Source: CAIMTB01 sp964608505 (GTDB lineage Bacteria > Verrucomicrobiota > Verrucomicrobiia > Limisphaerales > CAIMTB01). Taken from it: DNA of 64,000 nt. The notes beneath the pieces were generated by a model that had not been told where the DNA came from, ran no database searches, and saw only the letters and a list, made by a program, of their open reading frames with translations. Where the stretch lies: the NCBI GenBank assembly GCA_964608505.1, contig CAZSOV010000004.1:6656-70655 (forward strand), read 5' to 3'. Made by a program: the position numbers and the translations under genes. Positions 26,177-34,041 of the stretch are shown piece by piece. Every line of letters starts with the position of its first letter. Position 1 is the first letter of the stretch.

Positions 26177-27670
26177 ATGAACCTCGACTACCTGCAACTG
26201 GCCCGCCTGGCGACCGCCGAGATCCTGCTGGTGATCACGGCGCTCGTGGTCCTCGCCGTCGATCTCGGCCGGCGCGGCAAGGGCACCGAGCGGGGGCGGT
26301 GGGGATTGGCCGTCGGCGTGGGCGTGGCGGGGTGCCTGGCGGGTGTGGTCTGGCTGATGGCCGGCGCGGTGGAGGGCGCGGCGCCCGGGGCCATGCTGGT
26401 GAGCGACTCGCTGACACGATGGGTCCGGGGAGTGCTGCTGGGGTTGACGGCGGGGACCTTGCTGCTTTCGCGGGGCAACCGTTTCACGCCGCACGTCGGC
26501 GAATACGTCGCCGTGGTGCTGCTGGGTGCCGTCGGCATGTTGCTGATGGCCGCCACGGAGAACGTGCTCATGCTGTTCCTCGCGCTGGAGCTGGCGAGCG
26601 TGTCGCTCTACATCCTGACCGCGTTCGACAAACGCGACGGCTACGGGATGGAGGCGGCGTTGAAGTACTTTCTCTTCGGCGGGATGGCGGGGGCGTTTCT
26701 GCTGTTCGGACTCAGCCTCCTCTACGGCGTCTCCGGATCCATCGAGTTCCGGGGCATCGCGCGGGAGCTGGCCGGTGCGGGGCTGCCGCCGTTGTTGTTC
26801 GCGGGAGTGGTCCTGGTGTTCGTCGGACTGGGGTTCAAGGTCGCGGCCGTTCCGTTTCATTTCTGGGCCCCGGATGCCTACGAGGGCGCGCCGGCACCGG
26901 CAGCCGGCTTCATCGCGGGCGGATCGAAGGTGGCGGCGTTCTTCGTCGTGGCGAAATTCAGCATGCTGGCCCTGGCCGGGGTGGAAGGCAGCGGTGCCTG
27001 GGGGGGATTTCGGGCGGGTTGGATGCCGGTGGTGGCGTGTCTGGCCGGAGCCTCGATGCTGATCGGAAACCTGGCAGCCCTGTCGCAGTCAAGCGTGCGG
27101 CGGTTGCTCGGCTACTCCGCCGTGGCCCATGCCGGCTACACGCTGGTGGGAGTGCTGGCCGGCGGCCCCGACGGGATGCAGTCGGTGCTGTTCTATGCGT
27201 CGACCTATGCGGTGACGTCGTTGGGAATGTTCGGGATCGTGGGCTGGATCGAGCGCGCGACGGGCGGCTCGGACTTCCGCCATTTCGCGGGTTTGGCCGA
27301 TCGCTCGCCGCTGGTGGCGTTGTGCCTCGGAATCTTCGTGCTGTCGCTGGGCGGCATCCCGCCGCTGGCCGGGTTCTTCGGGAAATTCTACCTGTTCCTC
27401 GCCGCGCTGAAGTCGGGGGGGACGGGGCTCGGCTTGCTCTGGCTGGCGGTGCTTGGCATCGCCACGACCTGCGTGTCGTTCTATTACTATCTCCGGCTGC
27501 TGAAGGTGGTGTTCGTCGACGCCGCGTCGGCGGGGTTTCGGCGTCCGACCGGCACGGGCGCCGAGTTGGCGACGATGGCCGTGGCGGCGCTGCTCGTCCT
27601 GCTTCTGGGCTGCGGACCCGGGCTGCTGCTGGACTCGCTGCAGGCGGCGGTGCTGGCCGTGAAATGGTGA
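26177..27670 (+). CDS. nuoN: Complex I subunit N
   Basis: A 497-residue antiporter-like subunit. It shows LMLFLALELASVSLYILTAF with the conserved glutamate, GFKVAAVPFHFWAPDAYEGAP with the TM7 lysine, and GGIPPLAGFFGKFYLF. It is the last nuo gene; the next gene is convergent, 40 bp away. Start options are GTG 26171, overlapping the previous stop, or ATG 26177; the ATG is preferred. No terminator with a T-tract is visible after it. Confidence 0.94.
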   Translation: MNLDYLQLARLATAEILLVITALVVLAVDLGRRGKGTERGRWGLAVGVGVAGCLAGVVWLMAGAVEGAAPGAMLVSDSLTRWVRGVLLGLTAGTLLLSRGNRFTPHVGEYVAVVLLGAVGMLLMAATENVLMLFLALELASVSLYILTAFDKRDGYGMEAALKYFLFGGMAGAFLLFGLSLLYGVSGSIEFRGIARELAGAGLPPLLFAGVVLVFVGLGFKVAAVPFHFWAPDAYEGAPAPAAGFIAGGSKVAAFFVVAKFSMLALAGVEGSGAWGGFRAGWMPVVACLAGASMLIGNLAALSQSSVRRLLGYSAVAHAGYTLVGVLAGGPDGMQSVLFYASTYAVTSLGMFGIVGWIERATGGSDFRHFAGLADRSPLVALCLGIFVLSLGGIPPLAGFFGKFYLFLAALKSGGTGLGLLWLAVLGIATTCVSFYYYLRLLKVVFVDAASAGFRRPTGTGAELATMAVAALLVLLLGCGPGLLLDSLQAAVLAVKW

Positions 27671-27710
27671 ATCGGGATCCGGTCGGCCGCCCCGCGGCCC
27701 GCAACCGGTT

Positions 27711-28910
27711 CTAGTTCGATCCGTAGGTGCGCCGGTAGTTCAGGGGCGTCATCCGGCGCTCGTGGCGGAAGTAGCGGGCGAAGTGCTCCACCCCGGGAAA
27801 GCCGGTCGCGAAGGCGATCTCGGAAACCGAGAGGTTCGTTTCCACGAGCATCCGTGCGATCACCTCGACCCGGGAGCGGCGAACCTCGTGCAGGACCGAG
27901 CGTCCGAAAACCGAGCGGAAGCGGCGCTCCAGAACCCGGCGGGAGAGCCCCGCCGCGCGCGCGACGTCGTCGACGGCGATCCGTCGGCGGGCCTCCCGCC
28001 GAATGAACCGGATGGCCCGCGACACCGCCCCGTCCTCGATGAAGAGAATGTCGGTCGACTGGCGGGGCACGACATGGGTCGGCTGGACGAGGATGTCGTT
28101 CGTTCGGGACCGGCGCGGGTTGCGCATCATCGCGTGGAGCAGGCGGGCGGCTTCGAACCCGGCGCGTTCGAAGTTGATGGCGACGCTCGAGAGCGGGGGA
28201 TGCCCGAGTTCGCAGACCAGTTCGTCGTTGTCGGCCCCGATGATGCCGATGTCCTCCGGCACGCGGAGTCCGGCGAGTTTGCAGGCCTCGCTGACGTTCT
28301 GGGCGCGGTCGTCGTTGCAGGCCATGACGCCGGCGGGCAGGGGCAGTTCACCCAGCCACCGGGCCATGGAGGCCTGCTCGACCGCCCAGGGAACGAGGCT
28401 GGCGTCGTAGATCGGCTCCCGGACGGGTCGGTCGCGGGAGGGCGCGTAGTCCGCGCACGGCAGGCCGGTCGCGCGCAGGAGGCCGGCGAAGGCGTCCCGG
28501 CGTTCGTCCGACCAGGGATTGCCGGGGTATCCGACGAAGGCAAAGGACCGGAAGCCGCAGTCGATCAGGTGTTCGACGGCGAGACGGGAGATCATGCGCG
28601 AATCGGTGACGACATTGGACAGGCCGCGTACCTGCTGGCGGTGGTGCCCCACGACGATCGCGGGAATGCCGTAGCGGAGCACCTCCTGCACCCCATCGAC
28701 GTCGCGCAACACGATGCCGTCGGCCGCGAGGCTGGCCAGCCGGCGGGAGAAGGCCTCGAAGCCGCCGGCCTCCCAGTGAAAGGTCCAGGGACCGTGGTGC
28801 CGGGCGTATTCCGAGATGCCGCGGAGCAGGCTGCGGCCCGAGGCGCGGGAGGATTCCAGGAGCAGGACGACGGTGGGAATCCGGGCGGGCCGGCGGGTGG
28901 GGGCAGGCAT
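27711..28910 (-). CDS. XylR-type transcriptional regulator (LacI-like sensor plus AraC HTH) of the arabinose locus
   Basis: A 399-residue protein. The N-terminal two-thirds is a periplasmic-binding-protein-like sugar sensor: VVLLLESSRASGRSLLRGI, then MACNDDRAQNVSEACKLAG and VPEDIGIIGADNDELVCEL. The C-terminal 100 residues are an AraC double helix-turn-helix (VDDVARAAGLSRRVLERRF and VSEIAFATGFPGVEHFARYF). The order matches XylR of E. coli. It is transcribed away from araA, the arrangement of a local regulator whose operator lies in the shared 146-bp gap. The ligand is inferred to be L-arabinose from context; xylose-type sensing cannot be excluded. ATG 28910 starts just before the sensor domain. 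Confidence 0.88.
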   Translation of the reverse strand: MPAPTRRPARIPTVVLLLESSRASGRSLLRGISEYARHHGPWTFHWEAGGFEAFSRRLASLAADGIVLRDVDGVQEVLRYGIPAIVVGHHRQQVRGLSNVVTDSRMISRLAVEHLIDCGFRSFAFVGYPGNPWSDERRDAFAGLLRATGLPCADYAPSRDRPVREPIYDASLVPWAVEQASMARWLGELPLPAGVMACNDDRAQNVSEACKLAGLRVPEDIGIIGADNDELVCELGHPPLSSVAINFERAGFEAARLLHAMMRNPRRSRTNDILVQPTHVVPRQSTDILFIEDGAVSRAIRFIRREARRRIAVDDVARAAGLSRRVLERRFRSVFGRSVLHEVRRSRVEVIARMLVETNLSVSEIAFATGFPGVEHFARYFRHERRMTPLNYRRTYGSN

Positions 28911-28933
28911 GGCGGGGTGGGAGGGGCAGGCTG

Positions 28934-28964
28934 GCAAACGAGTCGCAAATTGGTGAATCAAATT
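28934..28964. promoter_or_regulatory. Candidate operator: CAAA direct repeats between regulator and araA
   Basis: In an otherwise GC-rich gap an AT-rich patch carries GCAAAC (28934), GCAAAT (28945) and TCAAAT (28958); the last two extend to CAAATT at 28946 and 28959, 13 bp apart. AraC/XylR proteins commonly bind direct repeats about one helical turn apart. The patch lies between divergent genes. Confidence 0.4.
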
Positions 28965-29014
28965 CGCATCGTGGCGTTGGCAGGACGACGCGGGCGGGGG
29001 AGGTTGGAGACCTG

Positions 29015-29039
29015 CTCCCGGGGGACAACGCCCCGGGAG
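29015..29039 (+). promoter_or_regulatory. Strong hairpin in the araA leader
   Basis: Perfect 9-bp arms CTCCCGGGG (29015-29023) and CCCCGGGAG (29031-29039) with a 7-base loop end 17 bases before the araA ATG. There is no T-tract, so it is not a standard terminator. It could protect the 5' end of the mRNA or influence translation start, as araA has no other visible Shine-Dalgarno. Confidence 0.5.
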
Positions 29040-29056
29040 AGTCACCGCGACCCACG

Positions 29057-30571
29057 ATGCAACAACACCTCCACGCCCTCGAAGTCTGGTTCGTCACCGG
29101 AAGCCAGCATCTCTACGGCCCCGCCGCGCTCCGGCAGGTGGCACGGGATTCCCGGGAGATTGCCCGTTCCCTGAGCGCGGCCCGGGCCATCCCGGTCCGC
29201 GTCGTCTTCAAGCCGGTGCTGACGACCCCCGAGGCGGTCACGGCACTGTGCGGCGAGGCCAATGCCGCCGCGAAGTGCGTGGGGCTGATCACGTGGTGCC
29301 ATACGTTCTCGCCGTCGAAGATGTGGATCCAGGGGCTGAGGCTGCTGCGGAAGCCCCTCCTTCACCTCCACACGCAGTACAACCGCGACATCCCGTGGGC
29401 GCGCATCGACATGGACTTCATGAACCTGAACCAGGCCGCGCATGGCGACCGGGAACACGGCTTCATCATGTCCCGCCTCCGGCTGAACCGGAAGGTGGTC
29501 GTCGGCTTCTGGCAGGAGGAATCCACCCGGCAGCGGATCGGGGCCTGGTGTCGGGCGGCGGCGGCCTGGCATGACTGGCAGGGCGCGCGATTCGTGCGGT
29601 TCGGCGACAACATGCGGGAGGTCGCCGTGACCGAGGGCGACAAGGTCTCGGCCCAGATGCGGTTCGGATTCTCCGTCAACGGCTACGGCGTCGGCGACCT
29701 CGTGGACCGCATCAAGGAGGTCGGGGACGACGACCTCGACCGGCTCCTGGGCCGGTACGAGAGCCAGTACGAGGTGGCTCCCGACCTGCAACGCGGCGGT
29801 CGGCGGGCCCGCTCCGTCCGCGAGGCCGCCCGGATCGAGCTCGGACTCCGGGCCTTTCTCGAGGAGGGCGGCTTCAAGGGGTTCACCACCACGTTCGAGG
29901 ATCTGCACGGTCTCGTGCAGTTGCCCGGACTCGCGCCGCAGCGGCTCATGGCGGAGGGCTACGGGTTCGGAGCCGAAGGCGATTGGAAGACGGCGGCGCT
30001 CCTGAGGGCGATGAAGGTCATGGGAACCGAATTGCCGGGCGGGACTTCGTTCATGGAGGACTACACGTACCACCTGGGCCCCGGCGGCAAGAAGGTTCTG
30101 GGCGCGCACATGCTCGAGATCTGCCCGTCGATCGCCGCCGGTCGGCCTTCGTTGCAGGTCCATCCACTGGGCATCGGCGGGAAGGCGGACCCGGCCCGCC
30201 TCGTGTTCGGCACCCCGGCGGGGCCGGGGCTCAACGCGTCGTTGATCGACCTGGGGAACCGGTTTCGCCTGCTGGTGAACGAGGTGGAGGTCGTCGAGGC
30301 CGACGAACCCATGCCGCGCCTGCCCGTGGCCCGGGCGCTGTGGCAGCCAAAGCCCGATTTCGAAACGGCCTGTGGCTGCTGGATCCAGGCCGGGGGCGCG
30401 CATCACACGGGCTTCAGCCGGGCGGTGACCACCGAGATGCTGGAGGATTTCGCCGGCATGGCGGGCCTGGAACTGGTCGTCATCGATGCCGAGACCCGGC
30501 CACGCCGTTTGCGTCAGGAATTGGAATGGAACGAGGTCGCCTACGGCCTGAAACAGGGGTTCGTGGCATAG
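29057..30571 (+). CDS. araA: L-arabinose isomerase
   Basis: A 504-residue protein (the E. coli enzyme has 500), converting L-arabinose to L-ribulose. It starts with EVWFVTGSQHLYG, the AraA fingerprint. The metal and catalytic residues are in place: Glu in GGTSFMEDYTYHLG, Glu in HMLEICPS, His in LQVHPLGIGG and His in AHHTGFSRAV. It is the first gene of the arabinose operon, with the GH51 enzyme 43 bp downstream. Genes for ribulokinase (araB) and the 4-epimerase (araD) are not in this window. Confidence 0.95.
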   Translation: MQQHLHALEVWFVTGSQHLYGPAALRQVARDSREIARSLSAARAIPVRVVFKPVLTTPEAVTALCGEANAAAKCVGLITWCHTFSPSKMWIQGLRLLRKPLLHLHTQYNRDIPWARIDMDFMNLNQAAHGDREHGFIMSRLRLNRKVVVGFWQEESTRQRIGAWCRAAAAWHDWQGARFVRFGDNMREVAVTEGDKVSAQMRFGFSVNGYGVGDLVDRIKEVGDDDLDRLLGRYESQYEVAPDLQRGGRRARSVREAARIELGLRAFLEEGGFKGFTTTFEDLHGLVQLPGLAPQRLMAEGYGFGAEGDWKTAALLRAMKVMGTELPGGTSFMEDYTYHLGPGGKKVLGAHMLEICPSIAAGRPSLQVHPLGIGGKADPARLVFGTPAGPGLNASLIDLGNRFRLLVNEVEVVEADEPMPRLPVARALWQPKPDFETACGCWIQAGGAHHTGFSRAVTTEMLEDFAGMAGLELVVIDAETRPRRLRQELEWNEVAYGLKQGFVA

Positions 30572-30614
30572 GCAATCCGCCGCGTGCGCGGCATCCCTTT
30601 GGAGGAACGAGACC

Positions 30615-32990
30615 ATGAGAAAGAGCCACCTAGTCGGCGCAGTTCTGCTCGCCGCCATCCTGCCGTCCCTCGGCGCCGCGAGGATCACCATCCAGGCCGA
30701 TCGCCCGGGACACCCGGTTTCGCCGGCGTTGTGGGGCCTCTTCTTCGAGGACATCAACCTGTCCGCCGACGGCGGGGTGTACCCCGAGCACGTGCGCAAT
30801 CGGTCGTTCGAGGACGGCACGGAGCCGGAGCACTGGAAGGTTGTGGGTGCCCTGGCTCCCGGGGCCGAGCTCGCGGTGGACGGCAGTCGCCCCTTGAACC
30901 CGCTCAACCGGCGGAGCCTGCGCGCGAAGGTGGCCGGGAGCACCGTGCTGGCGAACGAAGGCTACTATGGCATGAACGTCGTCCGGGGCGAACGCTACCG
31001 GTTCCAGGTGGCGGCCCGTGCCGCCGACGGCTTTGCCGGGCGCATCGCCGTCCGGTTGGTCGCGGGGAACCGGGAGTTGGCTGCGGGGGAGGTCCGGGGC
31101 ATCACCCGGGACTGGAAGTACCACGAGTTCGAATGCACGGCCCGCGACGGCGACCCGCGGGCGAGCCTCGAGCTGCGGCTCGAAGGCCAGGGCACGCTGT
31201 TTCTCGACATGGTGTCGCTGATGCCCGTCCGCACCTGGAAGAAGTCCGGGCTGCGCCCGGACCTTGCCGAGGCCATGGCGGCGCTGAAGCCGGCCTTCCT
31301 GCGGTTCCCCGGCGGTTGCTGGGTGGAGGGCGAGGACCTGGCGCGCATGTACCAGTGGAAGAAGACGGTCGGAAGTCCCGATGTCCGGGTGCCGCTGCCG
31401 AACATCTGGGGTTATCAGGCGACGCACGGCGTGGGCTATCACGAGTATCTGCAGATGGCCGAGGATCTCGGCGCGGAACCGCTCTTCTGCATCAACGCGG
31501 GCATGTCGCATCGGGAGACGGTTCCGTTGGACGCCATGGACCATTGGGTGCAGGACGCCCTGGACGCCCTCGAGTATGCCAACGGCCCCACGAACACCGT
31601 CTGGGGCAGCCTCCGGGCCCGCCACGGCCATCCGGCTCCCTTCGGCCTGCGCTACCTCGAAATCGGCAACGAGAACGGCGGCGAGGCCTATCGTGAGCGC
31701 TGGCCTCTTTTCGTGAAGGCCATCCAGGCCAAATATCCCGACGTCAAACTCGTGGCCAACCATTGGGCCGGCGGGTATCCGAAGGACCCGATGCCGGAGA
31801 TCGTGGACGAACACTACTATGACACGCCGGAATGGTTCATGTCCCAGGCCCACCGCTACGACGGGTACGACCGGAAGGGGCCGAGGATCTTCGTCGGCGA
31901 GTACGCCGTCACCCGCAACACCGGCCTGGGCAACCTGCGCGGTGCCATCGGCGAGGCCGCCTTCATGACCGGGATGGAGCGCAATTCGGACGTCGTGATC
32001 ATGGCCGCCTACGCGCCCCTGTTCTGCAACGCCAACCACAAGCGCTGGCCGGTGAACCTCATCAACTTCGACAGCTCCCGCTGGTACGGCATCCCCAGCT
32101 ACCACGTGCAGAGGCTCTTCGCGGAACATCGCGGAACGGTAACCCTCCCCACGGTCGTCGAATCCGGCAGCGTCGAGGAACCCTTGCCCCACGGCGGCAT
32201 CGGATTGGGCACCTGGAACACCGCCGCCGAGTTCCGCGACGTCAAGGTCACCGCCCCGGACGGACGGGTGCTCCTGGCCTCCGACTTCGGACGCGATTCC
32301 GCGGGCTGGCGCGCGTTGGGCGGCGGACGCTGGTCCGTGCAGGACGGCGCCTTCCGCCAATCGGCGGCGGATCGGGAGTTCGTGCGGGCGCTGGCCGGCG
32401 ACCGGTCGTGGACCGACTACACCCTGGAACTCAAGGCGCGCAAGATCGCGGGCCGCGAGGGATTCCTGATCCTGTTCCACAACGCCGAGGACGAGGACCG
32501 CATCTGGTGGAACCTGGGCGGCTGGGAGAACCAGCGGCACGGGGTCGAGATCGGATCCACGCTCGACCCGAAATCGGGACGGATCGAGACGGGCCGCTGG
32601 TACGACCTGAAGGTGGAGATCCGCGGGCTCGACGTGAAGTGCTGGCTGGACGGGGCGTTGGTGCATGACCTCCACCGGACCCGGCGGATGCTCAAGACGG
32701 TGTTCGCCAGTGCCACCCGGGACGCGGCGACCGGCGACACCATTCTCAAGGTGGTCAACGGCGCGGCGACGCCCGCTGACGTCGAGATCGACCTCGCCGG
32801 TGCCGGGCCGCTCGCCCGTCGCGGGCAGGCCATCGTCCTCACCAGCGGGAACCCGAAGGACGAGAACACCCTCGACGAACCCACGCGGGTGGCGCCGCGA
32901 ACGGAGGCGCTGGAGCTGGAAGGGGCCCGCTGGACGCGGTCGTTCCCCGGAAATTCGTTCACGGTGTTGCGCATCCCTGCCGGGAAGTGA
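30615..32990 (+). CDS. Secreted GH51 alpha-L-arabinofuranosidase with inserted LamG-like domain
   Basis: A 791-residue protein. It has a Sec signal (LVGAVLLAAILPSLGAA), then PVSPALWGLFFEDINLSADGG, the GH51 N-terminal signature. The catalytic pair is acid/base E353 in LEIGNENGG and nucleophile E429 in FVGEYAVTRN. Between the barrel and the last beta-sandwich strands, roughly residues 520-690, sits a jelly-roll segment with WTDYTLELKARKIAGREGF and IWWNLGGWENQRHG that resembles a laminin-G or carbohydrate-binding fold. The enzyme removes alpha-L-arabinofuranosyl side chains from arabinan or arabinoxylan outside the cytoplasm. GGAGG at 30601, nine bases before ATG, is one of the few good Shine-Dalgarno sites here. 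Confidence 0.9.
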   Translation: MRKSHLVGAVLLAAILPSLGAARITIQADRPGHPVSPALWGLFFEDINLSADGGVYPEHVRNRSFEDGTEPEHWKVVGALAPGAELAVDGSRPLNPLNRRSLRAKVAGSTVLANEGYYGMNVVRGERYRFQVAARAADGFAGRIAVRLVAGNRELAAGEVRGITRDWKYHEFECTARDGDPRASLELRLEGQGTLFLDMVSLMPVRTWKKSGLRPDLAEAMAALKPAFLRFPGGCWVEGEDLARMYQWKKTVGSPDVRVPLPNIWGYQATHGVGYHEYLQMAEDLGAEPLFCINAGMSHRETVPLDAMDHWVQDALDALEYANGPTNTVWGSLRARHGHPAPFGLRYLEIGNENGGEAYRERWPLFVKAIQAKYPDVKLVANHWAGGYPKDPMPEIVDEHYYDTPEWFMSQAHRYDGYDRKGPRIFVGEYAVTRNTGLGNLRGAIGEAAFMTGMERNSDVVIMAAYAPLFCNANHKRWPVNLINFDSSRWYGIPSYHVQRLFAEHRGTVTLPTVVESGSVEEPLPHGGIGLGTWNTAAEFRDVKVTAPDGRVLLASDFGRDSAGWRALGGGRWSVQDGAFRQSAADREFVRALAGDRSWTDYTLELKARKIAGREGFLILFHNAEDEDRIWWNLGGWENQRHGVEIGSTLDPKSGRIETGRWYDLKVEIRGLDVKCWLDGALVHDLHRTRRMLKTVFASATRDAATGDTILKVVNGAATPADVEIDLAGAGPLARRGQAIVLTSGNPKDENTLDEPTRVAPRTEALELEGARWTRSFPGNSFTVLRIPAGK

Positions 32991-33029
32991 AACCATGCCC
33001 GCCACCCTGACGGTCCTGACCGAACTACC

Positions 33030-34022
33030 ATGAAATCGAATCCCCTGACTCTCGTTCTGGGCTCCCTGTGTCTCGCGTTGGCCCTGGCGGGCTGCGGCAA
33101 GCCCGAAGGCGGCGGGGCCGCTGCCACCCCCTCCGGCGCCTCGGCGAAGAAGATCCGACTCGCCTTCGTCCCGAACAATACCTCGAGCTTTTGGACCATC
33201 GCGAAACGGGGCTGCGAGACCGCCGAGAAGGAACTCGGCAACGTGAAGGTGGATTTTCGCCTGCCCTCCACCGGAACGGCGGCGGAACAGCAGCAGATCC
33301 TCGATGACCTGCTCGCGGCCGGTGTCGACGGCATCGCGGTGAGTCCGGTCGACCCCGAGAACCAGACGGCCGCGCTCGACAAGATCGCGAGCCAGACGCT
33401 GTTGATCACGCACGACAGCGACGCCCCGAAGAGCAAGCGCGTCTGCTACATCGGGACGGACAACGTCGAGGCGGGCGTCGAGGCCGGCAAGCTGGTCAAG
33501 CAAGCCCTGCCCGCGGGCGGCAAGATCATGGTGTTCGTCGGCAAAATCGACGCCCAGAACGCCAAGGAACGATTCGAAGGCATGAAAAAGGAGCTCCAGG
33601 GTTCCAAGGTCGAGATCCTCGACGTACGCACCGACGACACCGATCCCGTGCGCGCCCGCAAGAACGTGGAGGACACGCTCGTGAAGTATCCGGACGTCGC
33701 CGGGTTGGTCGGGCTCTGGAGCTACAACGGCCCCGCGATCGTGAACGCCGTCAAGAGCGGCGGGAAGACCGGCAAGGTGCAGATCGTCTGCTTCGACGAG
33801 GATGCCGAGACGCTTCTGGGCGTCGCCGACGGTTCGATCTTCGCCACCGTGGTGCAGCAACCCTTCGAGTTCGGACGCCAGGCCATCAGCAAGATGGCCG
33901 CCCATCTGGCGGGCGACCAAAACGCGCTCGCCGGCGGCAGGCAGATCGTCCCCACCCTGGCCATCCGGAAGGACAACGTCGGCGAATTCCAGGAACGCCT
34001 GAACAAGCTCCTGGCCAAGTAG
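33030..34022 (+). CDS. Sugar ABC transporter substrate-binding lipoprotein
   Basis: A 330-residue protein. The signal peptide ends in the lipobox LALAGC, and a Gly/Ala linker follows. The rest is a ribose/galactose-binding-protein-type fold (Peripla_BP_4), with IRLAFVPNNTSSFWTIAKRG, ILDDLLAAGVDGIAVSPVDP, YIGTDNVEAGVEAGKL and VVQQPFEFGRQAI. The sugar is inferred to be L-arabinose or an arabinose-containing product from the flanking araA, GH51 and GH127 genes. The ATPase gene starts 19 bp downstream. Confidence 0.9.
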   Translation: MKSNPLTLVLGSLCLALALAGCGKPEGGGAAATPSGASAKKIRLAFVPNNTSSFWTIAKRGCETAEKELGNVKVDFRLPSTGTAAEQQQILDDLLAAGVDGIAVSPVDPENQTAALDKIASQTLLITHDSDAPKSKRVCYIGTDNVEAGVEAGKLVKQALPAGGKIMVFVGKIDAQNAKERFEGMKKELQGSKVEILDVRTDDTDPVRARKNVEDTLVKYPDVAGLVGLWSYNGPAIVNAVKSGGKTGKVQIVCFDEDAETLLGVADGSIFATVVQQPFEFGRQAISKMAAHLAGDQNALAGGRQIVPTLAIRKDNVGEFQERLNKLLAK

Positions 34023-34041
34023 GGCCGGGCATCCCAGGCGC

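Noticed and set aside
27671..27710. Bidirectional terminator between nuoN and the arabinose regulator
   Set aside because: Only a weak, GC-rich imperfect inverted repeat is present, with no T-tract on either side.
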